This document shows positions 27,546 to 36,997 of a stretch of DNA of 64,000 nt, piece by piece. The stretch lies in assembly GCF_001547755.1 (NCBI RefSeq), contig NZ_AP013042.1:1302001-1366000 (forward strand). The letters are read 5' to 3'. A program made the position numbers and the translations under genes. The stretch comes from an endosymbiont of Bathymodiolus septemdierum str. Myojin knoll. Lineage in GTDB: Bacteria; Pseudomonadota; Gammaproteobacteria; PS1; Pseudothioglobaceae. Below the pieces are notes generated by a model. It saw only the letters and a program-made list of their open reading frames with translations, was not told the DNA's origin and did not search any database. Position 1 is the stretch's first letter; each line of letters begins with the position of its first letter.

Positions 27546-27592
27546 TCTACATTTGCCATATTATATGCTATAATTCAATAAATCAATTGAAT
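27546..27592 (+). promoter_or_regulatory. Promoter and operator of the ArsR-rhodanese operon
   Basis: TCTACA (27546-27551) and TATAAT (27569-27574) are 17 bases apart. An inverted repeat ATTCAAT-N6-ATTGAAT (27573-27592) overlaps the -10 end and start site, fitting autorepression. The next 30 bases repeat an 8-base unit (GAATAGAT) about four times before the start codon. Confidence 0.6.
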
Positions 27593-27624
27593 AGATGAAT
27601 AGATGAATAGATGAATAAATAATT

Positions 27625-28305
27625 ATGTCTTCAATAAAATACTTATTAAATGAACAACTGTCACTCATCGCACAAAGTTTAACATCGCCACAGCGATTAG
27701 AAATATTAGAATATCTATCGCAAACAGAACGCAGTGTTGATGAGTTAAGTCAATTATCAAACTTAAATATTGCTAATACTTCTCGCCATTTACAAATTTT
27801 AAAACAAGCTGCCTTAGTCGTTGTTCGTCGCGCAGGAAATAAACGCTTTTATAAATTAGCTGGAAATGATGTTACCAACCTAATTTCTAGCCTTCGTAAT
27901 ACAGCTAAAATCCATTTGGCTGAAGTTGAGTATTTAATGCAAAGTTATTTAAATAAGAAAGATGAGTTAGAGGCTATTGATGCGCAAGAATTACTCGAAA
28001 GAACAAAACATAATGAGGTTACCATTCTGGATATACGCCCAAAAGAGGAATTTAATACGGGTCATCTGCCAAATGCTATCAATATCCCTCCCGATGAAAT
28101 AAATGAGCGCATTAAAAACCTTAAAAAGGACAAAGAAATTGTGGCATATTGTCGAGGTCCATACTGCTTATTTGCTTATGATGCAATCGAGGCATTGAGA
28201 GGTCAAGGTTTTAGGGCAAAACGCCTAGAAAATGGCTTTCCAGAATGGAAGGCTGCTGGATATCCAATTCAACAGTCTCATAATTTAAAACAAGGAGGCT
28301 TATAA
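27625..28305 (+). CDS. ArsR-type HTH regulator fused to a rhodanese domain
   Basis: A 226-residue fusion. Residues 10-95 form an ArsR-type winged HTH (LSQLSNLNIANTSRHLQILK), and residues 110-215 a rhodanese domain with active-site Cys176 and a second Cys181 (YCRGPYC). It likely senses persulfide or sulfane sulfur through the rhodanese cysteine and represses the operon with the metallo-beta-lactamase enzymes downstream. It ends at the first base of the next gene's start codon, so the two are coupled. The design recalls BigR-Blh systems, but there the regulator is not a fusion. Confidence 0.88.
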   Translation: MSSIKYLLNEQLSLIAQSLTSPQRLEILEYLSQTERSVDELSQLSNLNIANTSRHLQILKQAALVVVRRAGNKRFYKLAGNDVTNLISSLRNTAKIHLAEVEYLMQSYLNKKDELEAIDAQELLERTKHNEVTILDIRPKEEFNTGHLPNAINIPPDEINERIKNLKKDKEIVAYCRGPYCLFAYDAIEALRGQGFRAKRLENGFPEWKAAGYPIQQSHNLKQGGL

Positions 28306-29033
28306 TGTTCTTAACCCAAAGACAAGCGCCTAGCGACCCATCGTCACTATCCTATTTATACGGCTGTGGTGGCAAAGGAAAAGCTATTGCAGTTGATGTT
28401 CATCAAGAGGATGTGGACTGGTTTATCGAGCAAGCCAAAATCAGAGAAGTTGAAATTAATACCATTATTGACACGCATATTCATGCCGACCATATCTCAG
28501 GTGGTCGTGAATTAGCTAATAAATGTGGTGGTACTTATATGCTGCACGAATCGTCTACGCCTAATTTTGAATTTAGTCCATTGCAAGATGAACAACTACT
28601 TGTTTCTGGCAATGTAATGACCAAAATCCTTCACACACCTGGGCATACAATGGACAGCGTATGTTTACTTGTATCTGACACAAGACGGACTAGCGAACCT
28701 TGGTTTTTAATCTCTGGTCATACTTTATTTGTAGGTAGTGCTGGCAGACCAGATTTGAAAGGACAAGAAGAAAAAATGGCGAGATTATTGTATCATTCAA
28801 TTAATGAGAAAATCTTAACCTTGCCGGGACATGTGGAAATATACCCAGGTGCTCAAGCAGGCAGTGTTTGTGGTGCAGGTTTATCAGCCAAACCCTGCTC
28901 AACAATTTCTTTTGAAAGGCGTTTTAATACCTCGCTAAAAGAGAACGAAGATAATTTTATTAAGAGTATCTTAGATAACATCCCGTCGAAACCCATTAAT
29001 ATGCCAAATATTGTTCAGAAAAATAGCCAATAA
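28305..29033 (+). CDS. Metallo-beta-lactamase-fold persulfide dioxygenase-like enzyme
   Basis: A 242-residue ETHE1/glyoxalase-II-type protein. The metal motif THIHADH is at residues 57-63, and HTPGHTMDS supplies the next His. It is coupled to a rhodanese-type regulator, so it most likely oxidises glutathione persulfide to sulfite, detoxifying sulfide products; window genes gshA and grx show that glutathione is made. A hydroxyacylglutathione hydrolase is the alternative. Confidence 0.82.
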   Translation: MFLTQRQAPSDPSSLSYLYGCGGKGKAIAVDVHQEDVDWFIEQAKIREVEINTIIDTHIHADHISGGRELANKCGGTYMLHESSTPNFEFSPLQDEQLLVSGNVMTKILHTPGHTMDSVCLLVSDTRRTSEPWFLISGHTLFVGSAGRPDLKGQEEKMARLLYHSINEKILTLPGHVEIYPGAQAGSVCGAGLSAKPCSTISFERRFNTSLKENEDNFIKSILDNIPSKPINMPNIVQKNSQ

Positions 29034-29068
29034 CAAATATAATACATTCTATTCTTAAGGAGAAAATA

Positions 29069-30025
29069 ATGAAAAAACTTATACTAACATTAACACTTAT
29101 ATTTTTAGCAATCGCTGTCGTTTGGCTGTTAAATAGCACAGAGGGATATAAATTTGAAAAAATTGCCGACAATGTGTATGTAATACATGGTCCACTTGAC
29201 GAGCCTAATGCTGAAAATCGTGGATTTATGAATAATCCTGGGCTTATTGTCGGTGCTAATGGTGCCATTATTATTGATCCAGGTAGCGCTTATAGTGTTG
29301 GCAAAAATGTCCTTGCTGCGGCTGAGAAAATTACCGATAAGCCAATTGTCGCAGTTTTTGACACCCATGTCCATGGTGACCATTGGTTGGGCAATCAGGC
29401 GATTGTTGAACACTACCCAAATGTCAAAATCTATGCCCACCCAAATATGATTGAGCAAGCCAAAGATGGTGAAGGTAATCGCTGGATAGCCTTAATGAAT
29501 ACCTTAACTGAGGGCGCCACTAAAGGCACGATTGCCACTTACCCAACGAATGCCACAACACACCTTCAAATCATTAACGCAGGCGGTGAAACTTTTAAAA
29601 TTCACCATAATGTGACAAAAGCAGCGCACACCAATACTGACATTATGGTTGAGCATATCAAAACTAAAACTTTATTTATGGGTGACAATGGTTTACTACA
29701 CAGACACGGACGATTTGACAACACTTCTGATATGCACGGCAACATTAAAGTATTAGAGTATGCAATCGATTTAAACTTGGATTACTATGTCCCTGGCCAT
29801 GGGGAAACTGGCAATGCAGAAAGCACGGTAAAACCCTTGTTAACTTACTTGCGTATTATCCGTGATGAAGTCAAAAAAGGCTACGAAGAAGACTTGGCCG
29901 ACTATGAAATCAAACCACTTGCTGACAAAAAATTAACGGATTATCGTGATTGGCATGGCTACGAAAGCAACATGGGTAAACATATTGGTAAGATGTTTAG
30001 TGAGATTGAGGCGTTAGATGAATAA
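29069..30025 (+). CDS. Exported metallo-beta-lactamase-fold hydrolase (SoxH-like)
   Basis: A 318-residue protein with an N-terminal signal anchor (LILTLTLIFLAIAVVWLL). The zinc motif is in FDTHVHGDHWLGNQ, with later YYVPGHGETG. It belongs to the periplasmic group near SoxH and quinoprotein-associated hydrolases. A typical AAGGAG ribosome site precedes the ATG. It is probably the third gene of the ArsR-rhodanese operon. The remnant at 19518 is a broken relative. The substrate is unknown, though a sulfur compound is likely from context. Confidence 0.82.
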   Translation: MKKLILTLTLIFLAIAVVWLLNSTEGYKFEKIADNVYVIHGPLDEPNAENRGFMNNPGLIVGANGAIIIDPGSAYSVGKNVLAAAEKITDKPIVAVFDTHVHGDHWLGNQAIVEHYPNVKIYAHPNMIEQAKDGEGNRWIALMNTLTEGATKGTIATYPTNATTHLQIINAGGETFKIHHNVTKAAHTNTDIMVEHIKTKTLFMGDNGLLHRHGRFDNTSDMHGNIKVLEYAIDLNLDYYVPGHGETGNAESTVKPLLTYLRIIRDEVKKGYEEDLADYEIKPLADKKLTDYRDWHGYESNMGKHIGKMFSEIEALDE

Positions 30026-30709
30026 AATTCAAAAAAATATTCTTACGCTATCACTGATTATATTTAATTTTCCTGCTTTTGCATGGTTTGGTATAAAAAT
30101 AGCATAACTGAAGACAATAAAGCAGAATTACATAAACTTGCCTGTCAAGGCGAACGCAAAAGCAACTCCCCTTGGCATATAATCAACTTATACAATTGCG
30201 AAGAAAATACGCTATTTATTCCTTATCAATTATGGAGTGGTGCAGATTGGAATGGCGATAAAAACAGCGCCTGTATGCATAAAGCAAACACCTCCTTCTA
30301 TGTCAATGAAAACAGTGGCACAACCATTAAAGGTCCAAAAAAATGGCTTAACCCAAAAACCAATCAAGAAATTGAAGTATGGTTTAGAGAAAAAATGAAT
30401 GGTTCAAAACAACAATTTTTCACCTGCAACGAAAAAGGCATAGGTCGCGTATATGACAGTCGTAGAGGTGGCAGGTATTATAAATTGGGCAGATGTAAAT
30501 TCCCTGCTGGATTCGGCTGGAGTATTGGCGTGCAAAGAAAATGCAAAAGCACCATGATTGAAATTATCAAGATTGATTTAAACTCAGATAATGACTTATC
30601 TGCAATAGAATTCAAATGGTGGTATAAAAACAAAAAAGGCAAACACATTCACGATCATACTTATAGATATGAAGCAGGTTATGGCTCAACAAATGCTTGG
30701 AAACAGTAA
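30018..30709 (+). pseudogene. Exported hypothetical protein, signal peptide out of frame
   Basis: A good signal peptide (MNKIQKNILTLSLI then FNFPAFAW) starts at ATG 30018, overlapping the preceding stop, but this frame ends eight codons later. The mature protein (WYKNSITEDNKAELHKLACQ onward, about 200 residues, five or six Cys, Trp-rich) is open in another frame from about 30083. One extra T in TGGTTTGG (about 30083-30090) would join them as AFAWFWYKNS. So this is either a one-base loss or a cytoplasmic product starting at ATG 30083. The protein family is not recognised. Confidence 0.65.
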
Positions 30710-30712
30710 TTT

Positions 30713-30952
30713 TTAATCGAAAAAACCATCCATATGTAATTCAGTTAAATCACTAAACCCGCCGATATGCTTGTCGTTAATGACGATTTGTGGCACTGTT
30801 CTTGCACCATTTGTAATTTTTGAAAACTCTGCCATTAAACTGCGGTCTTCATCAATCATTTTTTGTTCAAACGGCAGATTCCATTTGTTTAATAGTGCTT
30901 TGGTTTTAACGCAAATTGGACAGGTATTTGTTGAATAAACCACTATTTTCAT
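30713..30952 (-). CDS. grxC: Glutaredoxin (GrxC type)
   Basis: A 79-residue dithiol glutaredoxin with active site CPIC near residues 11-14 ([12 protein letters not shown]), the cis-Pro TVPQIVIN and GGFSDLTEL glutathione-binding end. The usual CPYC has Tyr replaced by Ile. It overlaps the leuB stop by four bases. It reduces disulfides with glutathione in the cytoplasm. Confidence 0.9.
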   Translation of the reverse strand: MKIVVYSTNTCPICVKTKALLNKWNLPFEQKMIDEDRSLMAEFSKITNGARTVPQIVINDKHIGGFSDLTELHMDGFFD

Positions 30953-32019
30953 GCCAATGCTCCCACCACTAAATCACCCATTTTATTAGTGCCCACAACA
31001 GTATCTCCATCGCTGGCAATGTCTTGGGTGCGATAGCCTTGGTCTAAGACACTGTTAACAGCCGCCTCAATTTTCTTGGCGAGAGACTCTTGATTGAGTG
31101 AGTAACGCAACATCATTGCCACTGATAAAATAGTTGCCAATGGATTTGCAATATCTTGCCCCGCAATATCAGGTGCACTGCCATGAATAGGCTCGTACAT
31201 GCCAAAACCATCTTTATTCAACGATGCCGACGGTAACATACCAATAGAACCCGTCAACATTGCGGCGCAATCAGACAATACATCACCGAACAAATTACTG
31301 GTAACCATTACATCAAATTGCTTCGGTGCTTTGACCAATTGCATGGCTGCATTGTCTACATACATATGTGAAAGTTCAACATCTGGATATTCTTTTGCCA
31401 CCTCAATCATGGTTTCACGCCACAACTCGCAAACTTCTAACACATTGGCTTTATCAACCGAACAAACGCGTTTTCCACGAATTTGAGCGATTTTGAAGGC
31501 AGAATGTCCAATACGGCGGATTTCAGATTCAAAATAAGTCGCTGTATTAAAGCCATATTTTTCACCATTCTTCTCTTCAATGCCTCGTGGCTGACCGAAA
31601 TAAATCCCCGCTACCAGTTCACGCACAATCATTAAATCCAGACCTGAAACCACTTCCTCTTTCAAAGTTGAGGCGCTGGCAAGTTGCGGATACAAAATCG
31701 CAGGTCGCAAGTTAGAAAACAAATCCATTTCCGCGCGCAAACCCAATAAACCGCGCTCTGGACGCAAATCGCGCTGTAATTTTTCCCACTGATAACCACC
31801 CACCGCACCCAACAAAATTGAGTCGCACTCCGCGGCCGTATCCAGTGTTGCCTGTGGCAATGGCGAACCCGTCTCGTCATAAGCCGTACCGCCGATTAAC
31901 CCGTGCACCAGCTTCATATTGAGTGCGTTGTTTTCATTTAGAAAATCGATAACTTTCAACGCTTGCTCAACAATCTCTTTGCCGATGCCATCGCCTGGCA
32001 ATATTAGAACTTTTGACAT
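30949..32019 (-). CDS. leuB: 3-isopropylmalate dehydrogenase
   Basis: A 356-residue NAD-dependent decarboxylating dehydrogenase of leucine synthesis. Typical blocks are [39 protein letters not shown] and [19 protein letters not shown]. The ATG at 32019 follows the rubredoxin stop directly. leuCD and leuA are not nearby, so the gene is dispersed. Confidence 0.95.
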   Translation of the reverse strand: MSKVLILPGDGIGKEIVEQALKVIDFLNENNALNMKLVHGLIGGTAYDETGSPLPQATLDTAAECDSILLGAVGGYQWEKLQRDLRPERGLLGLRAEMDLFSNLRPAILYPQLASASTLKEEVVSGLDLMIVRELVAGIYFGQPRGIEEKNGEKYGFNTATYFESEIRRIGHSAFKIAQIRGKRVCSVDKANVLEVCELWRETMIEVAKEYPDVELSHMYVDNAAMQLVKAPKQFDVMVTSNLFGDVLSDCAAMLTGSIGMLPSASLNKDGFGMYEPIHGSAPDIAGQDIANPLATILSVAMMLRYSLNQESLAKKIEAAVNSVLDQGYRTQDIASDGDTVVGTNKMGDLVVGALA

Positions 32020-32184
32020 TTAAATTTCCACCATATCAAATTGGTCTTTAGTCACGCCACAATCAGGGCATACCCAATCTTCAGGAACATCTTGCCATTT
32101 TGTCCCTGGCACAAGCCCTTCTTTTTCAGAACCTTTTTCTTCGTCGTAAATCCAACCGCAAACCATACATTTATATTTTTTCAT
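32020..32184 (-). CDS. Rubredoxin
   Basis: A 54-residue electron carrier with the two iron-binding motifs CMVCGWIYD (residues 6-14) and CPDCGVTK (39-46). It has a GGAG ribosome site and stops one base before leuB. Beside a peroxiredoxin gene it may feed electrons to peroxide or superoxide reduction, but rubredoxins have many partners. Confidence 0.95.
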   Translation of the reverse strand: MKKYKCMVCGWIYDEEKGSEKEGLVPGTKWQDVPEDWVCPDCGVTKDQFDMVEI

Positions 32185-32198
32185 GCTTTTCTCCGTGT

Positions 32199-32227
32199 AA
32201 AAAAGGGAGTGATTGTCACTCCCTTTT
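32199..32227 (-). terminator. Rho-independent terminator of the peroxiredoxin gene
   Basis: A perfect 12-bp stem (AAAAGGGAGTGA and its complement, 32201-32227) with a 3-base loop, followed on the minus strand by a T-run. It separates the peroxiredoxin gene from rubredoxin-leuB. Confidence 0.85.
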
Positions 32228-32248
32228 CATTAAATTTTTACCTAATTA

Positions 32249-32848
32249 CTACAGGTTATCGGCGTTTTTTGCCAAGTATTCAGCCACGCCTTCCGGGGTG
32301 TCTTTCATACCTTCATCACCTTTATTCCAACCTGCTGGACAAACTTCACCGTGTGTTATGTGAAAATCAAGTGCATCAACCATTCGCAACATTTCATCAA
32401 CATCCCGACCTAATGGCAAATCGTTCACCACTTGATGGCGAACAACAAAATCTTCATCAATCAAGAATGACGCGCGAAGTGCGATGCCCGCTGGATGAAC
32501 AACACCATAAGATTCCATAATTGAATGGTTAACATCGGCAACCAATGGGAAGTCAATCTTGCCTAAACCACCATCTTTAGGGTCGGTATTTCTCCATGCA
32601 TTATGGGTAAATTGTGAATCAATAGAAACGCCTACAACTTCAACGCCCTTTTCTGCAAATTTTGCCATACGGTGATGGTGTGCCAAAATCTCAGATGGAC
32701 AAACAAAAGTAAAGTCCAACGGATAAAAGAACAGCATAATTTTCTTACCTTTAAGGCTTGAAAGTGTAAAGTTGTCTACAATTGAACCGTCTGCCAATAC
32801 TGCTGCAGAAGTAAAATCTGGTGCTTGCTGTGTTACTAAAACGCTCAT
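32249..32848 (-). CDS. 2-Cys peroxiredoxin (AhpC/Prx1 type)
   Basis: About 199 residues. The peroxidatic Cys is in DFTFVCPSEI, the resolving Cys in GEVCPAGWNKG near residue 165, and the C-terminal YLAKN end is typical of 2-Cys enzymes. ATG 32848 is chosen because TGGAGA lies just before it; a TTG four codons upstream is part of that ribosome site. It removes peroxides and peroxynitrite in the cytoplasm. Confidence 0.92.
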   Translation of the reverse strand: MSVLVTQQAPDFTSAAVLADGSIVDNFTLSSLKGKKIMLFFYPLDFTFVCPSEILAHHHRMAKFAEKGVEVVGVSIDSQFTHNAWRNTDPKDGGLGKIDFPLVADVNHSIMESYGVVHPAGIALRASFLIDEDFVVRHQVVNDLPLGRDVDEMLRMVDALDFHITHGEVCPAGWNKGDEGMKDTPEGVAEYLAKNADNL

Positions 32849-32959
32849 AATTTTCTCCAAAATAATAAATATAAAACCGTTTAATTATACAACCATAAAT
32901 GCCTTTAAATCATATAAAAAATAAGGGATTGTCTGAAATACTAAGTAAAATACCGTCTT

Positions 32960-34348
32960 ATGCTAAAAATTTACAACACACTCAGCAAGAAAAAAGAAAT
33001 TTTTCAAGCCATTAACCCTGAAAAAATCGGAATGTATGTCTGTGGAATGACGGTGTATGATTATTGTCATATGGGTCATGCCCGCGTGCTGGTGATGTTT
33101 GATGTGATTACTCGCCATCTTCGTCGCCACTTTCCACAGGTGGAATATGTGCGCAATATTACCGACATTGACGATAAGATTATTCAACGGGCAATTGAAA
33201 ATAAAGAGGATATTTATGCATTAACCAACCGTTTTATCAAAGCAATGCACGAGGATGAGCGTGCTTTGGGCATCTTGCCTCCTAATGCTGAACCTCGTGC
33301 AACGGATGCCATTGATCAGATGTTTTATATGATTAAAACTTTGATTGATAAAGGTATTGCTTATCAAGGCAAGAATGGTGATGTGTACTATTCAGTGCGA
33401 AAATTCAAGGATTATGGTAAGTTAAGCGGTAAAAATATCGATGATTTAGAGGCGGGTGCACGGATTGACATTGAGGAAAATAAAAAAGATCCGTTGGATT
33501 TTGTACTGTGGAAAATGGCAAAAGCAGATGAGCCAAGTTGGGAATCGCCTTGGGGCAATGGTCGTCCGGGGTGGCACATTGAGTGTTCGGCAATGTCTTG
33601 CACGCACCTTGGTAAACATTTTGACATTCACGGGGGTGGAATGGATTTGGCGTTTCCACATCACGAAAATGAAATTGCACAATCTGAAGGGGCAAACGAT
33701 TGTGCCTTTGTGAATACTTGGATGCATGTAGGGTTTGTCAATATTAATAACGAGAAAATGAGTAAGTCGTTGAATAATTTCTTTACCATCCGCGGGGTGT
33801 TAGAAAATTATGACGGCGAATCCTTGCGTTACTTTATTATAAGTTCACATTATCGCTCTCCGTTGAATTTTTCAAATGAAAATTTAGACAACGCCAAGGC
33901 ATCGTTGATGCGTTTATATACTGCCATTCGTGGACTTTATGCATCAGAATCAGCAACGGAAGAAGTTTCACAACGCTTTGATTTTGAGGCGAGAATGACA
34001 CAAGCACTGGACGATGATTTTAATACGCCGATTGCATTAAGCGTATTATTTGAATTAGCAAAACTAATCAATACTGAGCGAGAAAAAGACAAGGATTTGG
34101 CAAATGCATTGGGGCAGTTATTGAAAAAACTCGGTGGCTTCATTGGTATTTTGCAGATGGATGCGGATGCTTTTTTAAAGCAAGGCGTAACATTATCTGA
34201 TGAAGATATTGAGGCAAAAATCACACAAAGAAATGAAGCCAGACTCAACAAAGATTTTACCACTTCTGATCAAATCAGAGATGAATTAGCCGACCTTGAT
34301 ATTATTTTAGAAGACAGCGCGGGCGTGACCACATGGCGAAGAAAATAG
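32960..34348 (+). CDS. cysS: Cysteine--tRNA ligase
   Basis: A 462-residue class I aminoacyl-tRNA synthetase. The HIGH-type motif is HMGH in [16 protein letters not shown] is in [11 protein letters not shown], and zinc ligands include Cys28 in [11 protein letters not shown] and the GWHIECSAM segment. The length is normal. The 3' end overlaps the next gene by 16 bases. Confidence 0.96.
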   Translation: MLKIYNTLSKKKEIFQAINPEKIGMYVCGMTVYDYCHMGHARVLVMFDVITRHLRRHFPQVEYVRNITDIDDKIIQRAIENKEDIYALTNRFIKAMHEDERALGILPPNAEPRATDAIDQMFYMIKTLIDKGIAYQGKNGDVYYSVRKFKDYGKLSGKNIDDLEAGARIDIEENKKDPLDFVLWKMAKADEPSWESPWGNGRPGWHIECSAMSCTHLGKHFDIHGGGMDLAFPHHENEIAQSEGANDCAFVNTWMHVGFVNINNEKMSKSLNNFFTIRGVLENYDGESLRYFIISSHYRSPLNFSNENLDNAKASLMRLYTAIRGLYASESATEEVSQRFDFEARMTQALDDDFNTPIALSVLFELAKLINTEREKDKDLANALGQLLKKLGGFIGILQMDADAFLKQGVTLSDEDIEAKITQRNEARLNKDFTTSDQIRDELADLDIILEDSAGVTTWRRK

Positions 34349-34995
34349 AATGGGACGATATTGACACCGTACTGTTAGATATGGATGGCACACTGTTGGA
34401 TTTGAATTTTGATTTGCATTTTTGGATGGAATATATGCCCTTAGTTTTTGCCAAAAAACACGGTCTCACGCATGAGCAAGCAAAGAATAAACTTTTCCCG
34501 ATTTTGCGCGCTGAAGAGGGGAAATTGCATTGGTATTGCCTGGATTATTGGCAGGAAAAATTACAATTAGACATTGCCGCATTAAAAGAAGATGTGGCAC
34601 ATTTGATTCAAATTCATCCTTTTGTTTTGGAATTTTTAGAGCAGGCAAAAGCCCACAAAAAACGCATTTATTTAGTCACTAACGCTCATAGAAAAACCCT
34701 GCAATTAAAAATGCGAGTAACGAATCTAGCGTCTTATTTTGACGCTATGATTGTCTCGCACGACTACAACGCTGCCAAAGAAAAACAAGAATTTTGGCAC
34801 AAATTAGAAACTGAATTAAAATTTGACAAAGCCAAAAGCATCTTTTTCGATGACTCATGCGCCGTATTAAATGCCGCCAAAGAATACGGCATCGGCACCA
34901 TTGTTGCAATGAGCAAGCCCAGTTCTAAAATGGACGCCAAAGAAATTGAAGGTTTTATAAACATCGACACTTTTAAACAGGCATTAATCTTATGA
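34333..34995 (+). CDS. yrfG: HAD-family GMP/IMP nucleotidase (YrfG-like)
   Basis: A 220-residue HAD hydrolase. Motif I is [11 protein letters not shown] (near residue 15), followed by motif [11 protein letters not shown] and motif [18 protein letters not shown]. The [20 protein letters not shown] start and FWMEYMP match YrfG, which dephosphorylates GMP and IMP. It overlaps cysS at its start and the next gene by four bases. Confidence 0.82.
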   Translation: MAKKIEWDDIDTVLLDMDGTLLDLNFDLHFWMEYMPLVFAKKHGLTHEQAKNKLFPILRAEEGKLHWYCLDYWQEKLQLDIAALKEDVAHLIQIHPFVLEFLEQAKAHKKRIYLVTNAHRKTLQLKMRVTNLASYFDAMIVSHDYNAAKEKQEFWHKLETELKFDKAKSIFFDDSCAVLNAAKEYGIGTIVAMSKPSSKMDAKEIEGFINIDTFKQALIL

Positions 34996-35465
34996 AAATA
35001 GGCATCCTATCAGACTCCCACACTTGGATTCACCCTCAAATAATTACTTTAATGAATACCTGCGACCGCATTATTCACGCAGGGGATATCATGGAAGAAA
35101 ACACGCTCAATGTATTTACTGCGCCACTCACAGCGGTCAGAGGCAATAATGATGGGCACCTTGCTTTTGCCGATATTGAGATGCTTGACTTGCCTGGTGG
35201 CAAATTGGTGGTGGAACATGGGCATGAACACGGATGGCAAACACCGTCGCATGAATCTTTACGAGAAACCCACGCTGACGCCAAAGTCATTATTTACGGA
35301 CACACGCACAAGCAAGTCATTGATACCGATGTTAGCCCTTGGATTGTCAATCCAGGTGCATCGGGTGCTGTTCGCAATCGCGGTGGTTCTAAATGTTTGG
35401 TGCTAACGATTGACAATCAGCAATCATGGGAAATAACGCCTTACAATTTCCCCGATAACGCATAG
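34992..35465 (+). CDS. YfcE/MJ0936-type metallophosphoesterase
   Basis: A 157-residue calcineurin-like phosphodiesterase. The metal ligands appear in order: DSHTW, HAGDIMEE, VRGNNDGH, VEHGHEHGW, and YGHTHKQ. It is the size of single-domain YfcE proteins that hydrolyse phosphodiesters such as bis-pNPP. The physiological substrate is uncertain. It is the last gene of a cysS-yrfG run. Confidence 0.88.
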   Translation: MKIGILSDSHTWIHPQIITLMNTCDRIIHAGDIMEENTLNVFTAPLTAVRGNNDGHLAFADIEMLDLPGGKLVVEHGHEHGWQTPSHESLRETHADAKVIIYGHTHKQVIDTDVSPWIVNPGASGAVRNRGGSKCLVLTIDNQQSWEITPYNFPDNA

Positions 35466-35513
35466 TCTGCACTGTATAATTATTCTTTTTTAAGTTAACA
35501 AAGGATACAACAA

Positions 35514-36758
35514 ATGAAAAACGCTTTTTATGCACAATCTGGCGGTGTAACTGCCGTAATCAATGCTTCGGCTTGTGGTGTTATCGAAACAGCACGCAAA
35601 TTCCCAGACAAAATTGGCAAAGTTTACGCAGGTCAAAATGGCATCATCGGCGCCTTAATGGAAAACTTAATTGACACTTCAAAAGAATCTGACTCGAACA
35701 TTTCTGCATTAAAGCATACACCTTCTGGTGGTTTTGGCTCTTGTCGTTATAAGATGAAGTCTTTAGAGGCTAACAAGGCTGAATATGAAAGACTTATTGA
35801 AGTATTTAAAGCGCACGACATTGGTTATTTTTTCTACAACGGTGGTGGCGATTCTGCTGACACTTGTTTAAAAGTTTCTCAACTATCTGAGTCTATGGGC
35901 TACCCAATCCAAGCGATTCATGTACCTAAAACAGTTGATAACGATTTACCAGTCACAGACAACTGCCCGGGTTTTGGCTCGGTAGCAAAATACATTGCAG
36001 TTTCCACAATGGAGGCAAGTTTTGATGTTGCATCAATGGCTGCAACCTCTACTAAGATTTTCGTTTTAGAAGTAATGGGTCGTCATGCAGGCTGGATTGC
36101 AGCGGCAGGTGGTTTGGTTGATGATTCAATCCCCGTGGTTATTTTATTCCCAGAAATTGAGTTTGATGAAAAGGCATTCCTTGCGAAAGTTGACAAGAAT
36201 GTGAAAGAATTTGGTTATTGCACCATTGTGGTTTCTGAAGGCACGCAATGGCCAGATGGTCGTTTCCTTGCAGAGCAAGGTACACGCGATGACTTCGGTC
36301 ACGCACAACTTGGTGGCGCGGCGCCAGTTGTTGCTAACTTAATTAAAGACGCATTAGGCTACAAATACCACTGGGCAGTTGCAGATTACTTACAACGAGC
36401 AGCACGCCATTTGGCTTCCAAATCAGATGTTGAGCAAGCATACGCATTAGGTGAGGCAGCTGTCAACTTGGCAATGGAAGGCAAAAACTCTGTCATGCCT
36501 GCGATTATTCGCACGGGTAACAACCCGTACACTTGGGAAATCGGCATGGGTGAGCTGAAAGACATTGCTAATGTTGAGAAGATGATGCCAATGGATTACA
36601 TTACTAAAGATGGCTTCGGTATTACCGATGCATGTCGTAAGTATTTACAGCCATTAATTGAAGGCGAAGACTACCCACCATACAAGAACGGCTTGCCGGA
36701 CTATGTAGTGATGAAGAAAGAAATGGTTGATAAAAAATTACCATCGTTTGAAGTTTAA
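35514..36758 (+). CDS. pfp: Pyrophosphate-dependent 6-phosphofructokinase
   Basis: A 414-residue phosphofructokinase of the PPi type. In place of the ATP-enzyme GGDGS it has NGGGDSADTC, with Asp in the position that blocks ATP, and PKTVDNDLP provides the PPi-specific Lys. The MGRHAGWIAAA segment binds the sugar phosphate. PPi-PFK works reversibly; in methane- and sulfur-oxidising autotrophic gammaproteobacteria it is thought also to act on sedoheptulose and ribulose phosphates in a modified Calvin cycle. A good ribosome site (AAAGGA) precedes the ATG. Confidence 0.93.
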   Translation: MKNAFYAQSGGVTAVINASACGVIETARKFPDKIGKVYAGQNGIIGALMENLIDTSKESDSNISALKHTPSGGFGSCRYKMKSLEANKAEYERLIEVFKAHDIGYFFYNGGGDSADTCLKVSQLSESMGYPIQAIHVPKTVDNDLPVTDNCPGFGSVAKYIAVSTMEASFDVASMAATSTKIFVLEVMGRHAGWIAAAGGLVDDSIPVVILFPEIEFDEKAFLAKVDKNVKEFGYCTIVVSEGTQWPDGRFLAEQGTRDDFGHAQLGGAAPVVANLIKDALGYKYHWAVADYLQRAARHLASKSDVEQAYALGEAAVNLAMEGKNSVMPAIIRTGNNPYTWEIGMGELKDIANVEKMMPMDYITKDGFGITDACRKYLQPLIEGEDYPPYKNGLPDYVVMKKEMVDKKLPSFEV

Positions 36759-36775
36759 TTTTTAACGAAAAACTC

Positions 36776-36812
36776 AAAAGGGTTGTGTCATTAGTGGCAT
36801 AACCCTTTTTTA
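36776..36812 (+). terminator. Rho-independent terminator of pfp
   Basis: A hairpin AAAAGGGTT paired with AACCCTTTT, then T residues, 18 bases after the stop codon. Confidence 0.85.
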
Positions 36813-36816
36813 TTAA

Positions 36817-36977
36817 GGGATTGTTGATTATTGAAAGTGCGATTTAGGAAATGCAAAAAATAGTGCATTTTTTACTCAAAAATAAGGAGAATAGCCAGTT
36901 ATTTGACGAATTTTTGAGCGAAAAAAGGTGCTGTTTTATGTGTTTCATGAATTGTGCTTTCAATATTCAATAGTCCC
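36817..36977 (+). ncRNA. Long imperfect hairpin, candidate structured RNA or leader
   Basis: The 161 bases fold on themselves almost completely: the 5' arm (36817-36883) pairs with the 3' arm (36910-36977) with about five mismatches. Twelve further non-Watson-Crick pairs are all G-U in the plus-strand RNA (for example 36821/36973, 36838/36956, 36839/36955, 36852/36942). On the other strand these would be A-C mismatches; only one A-C pair is seen on the plus strand. This bias points to selection on a plus-strand transcript. It ends 20 bases before the next gene's start codon, after the pfp terminator. Confidence 0.5.
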
Positions 36978-36997
36978 TTTAACAAGGAGAAAATAAG

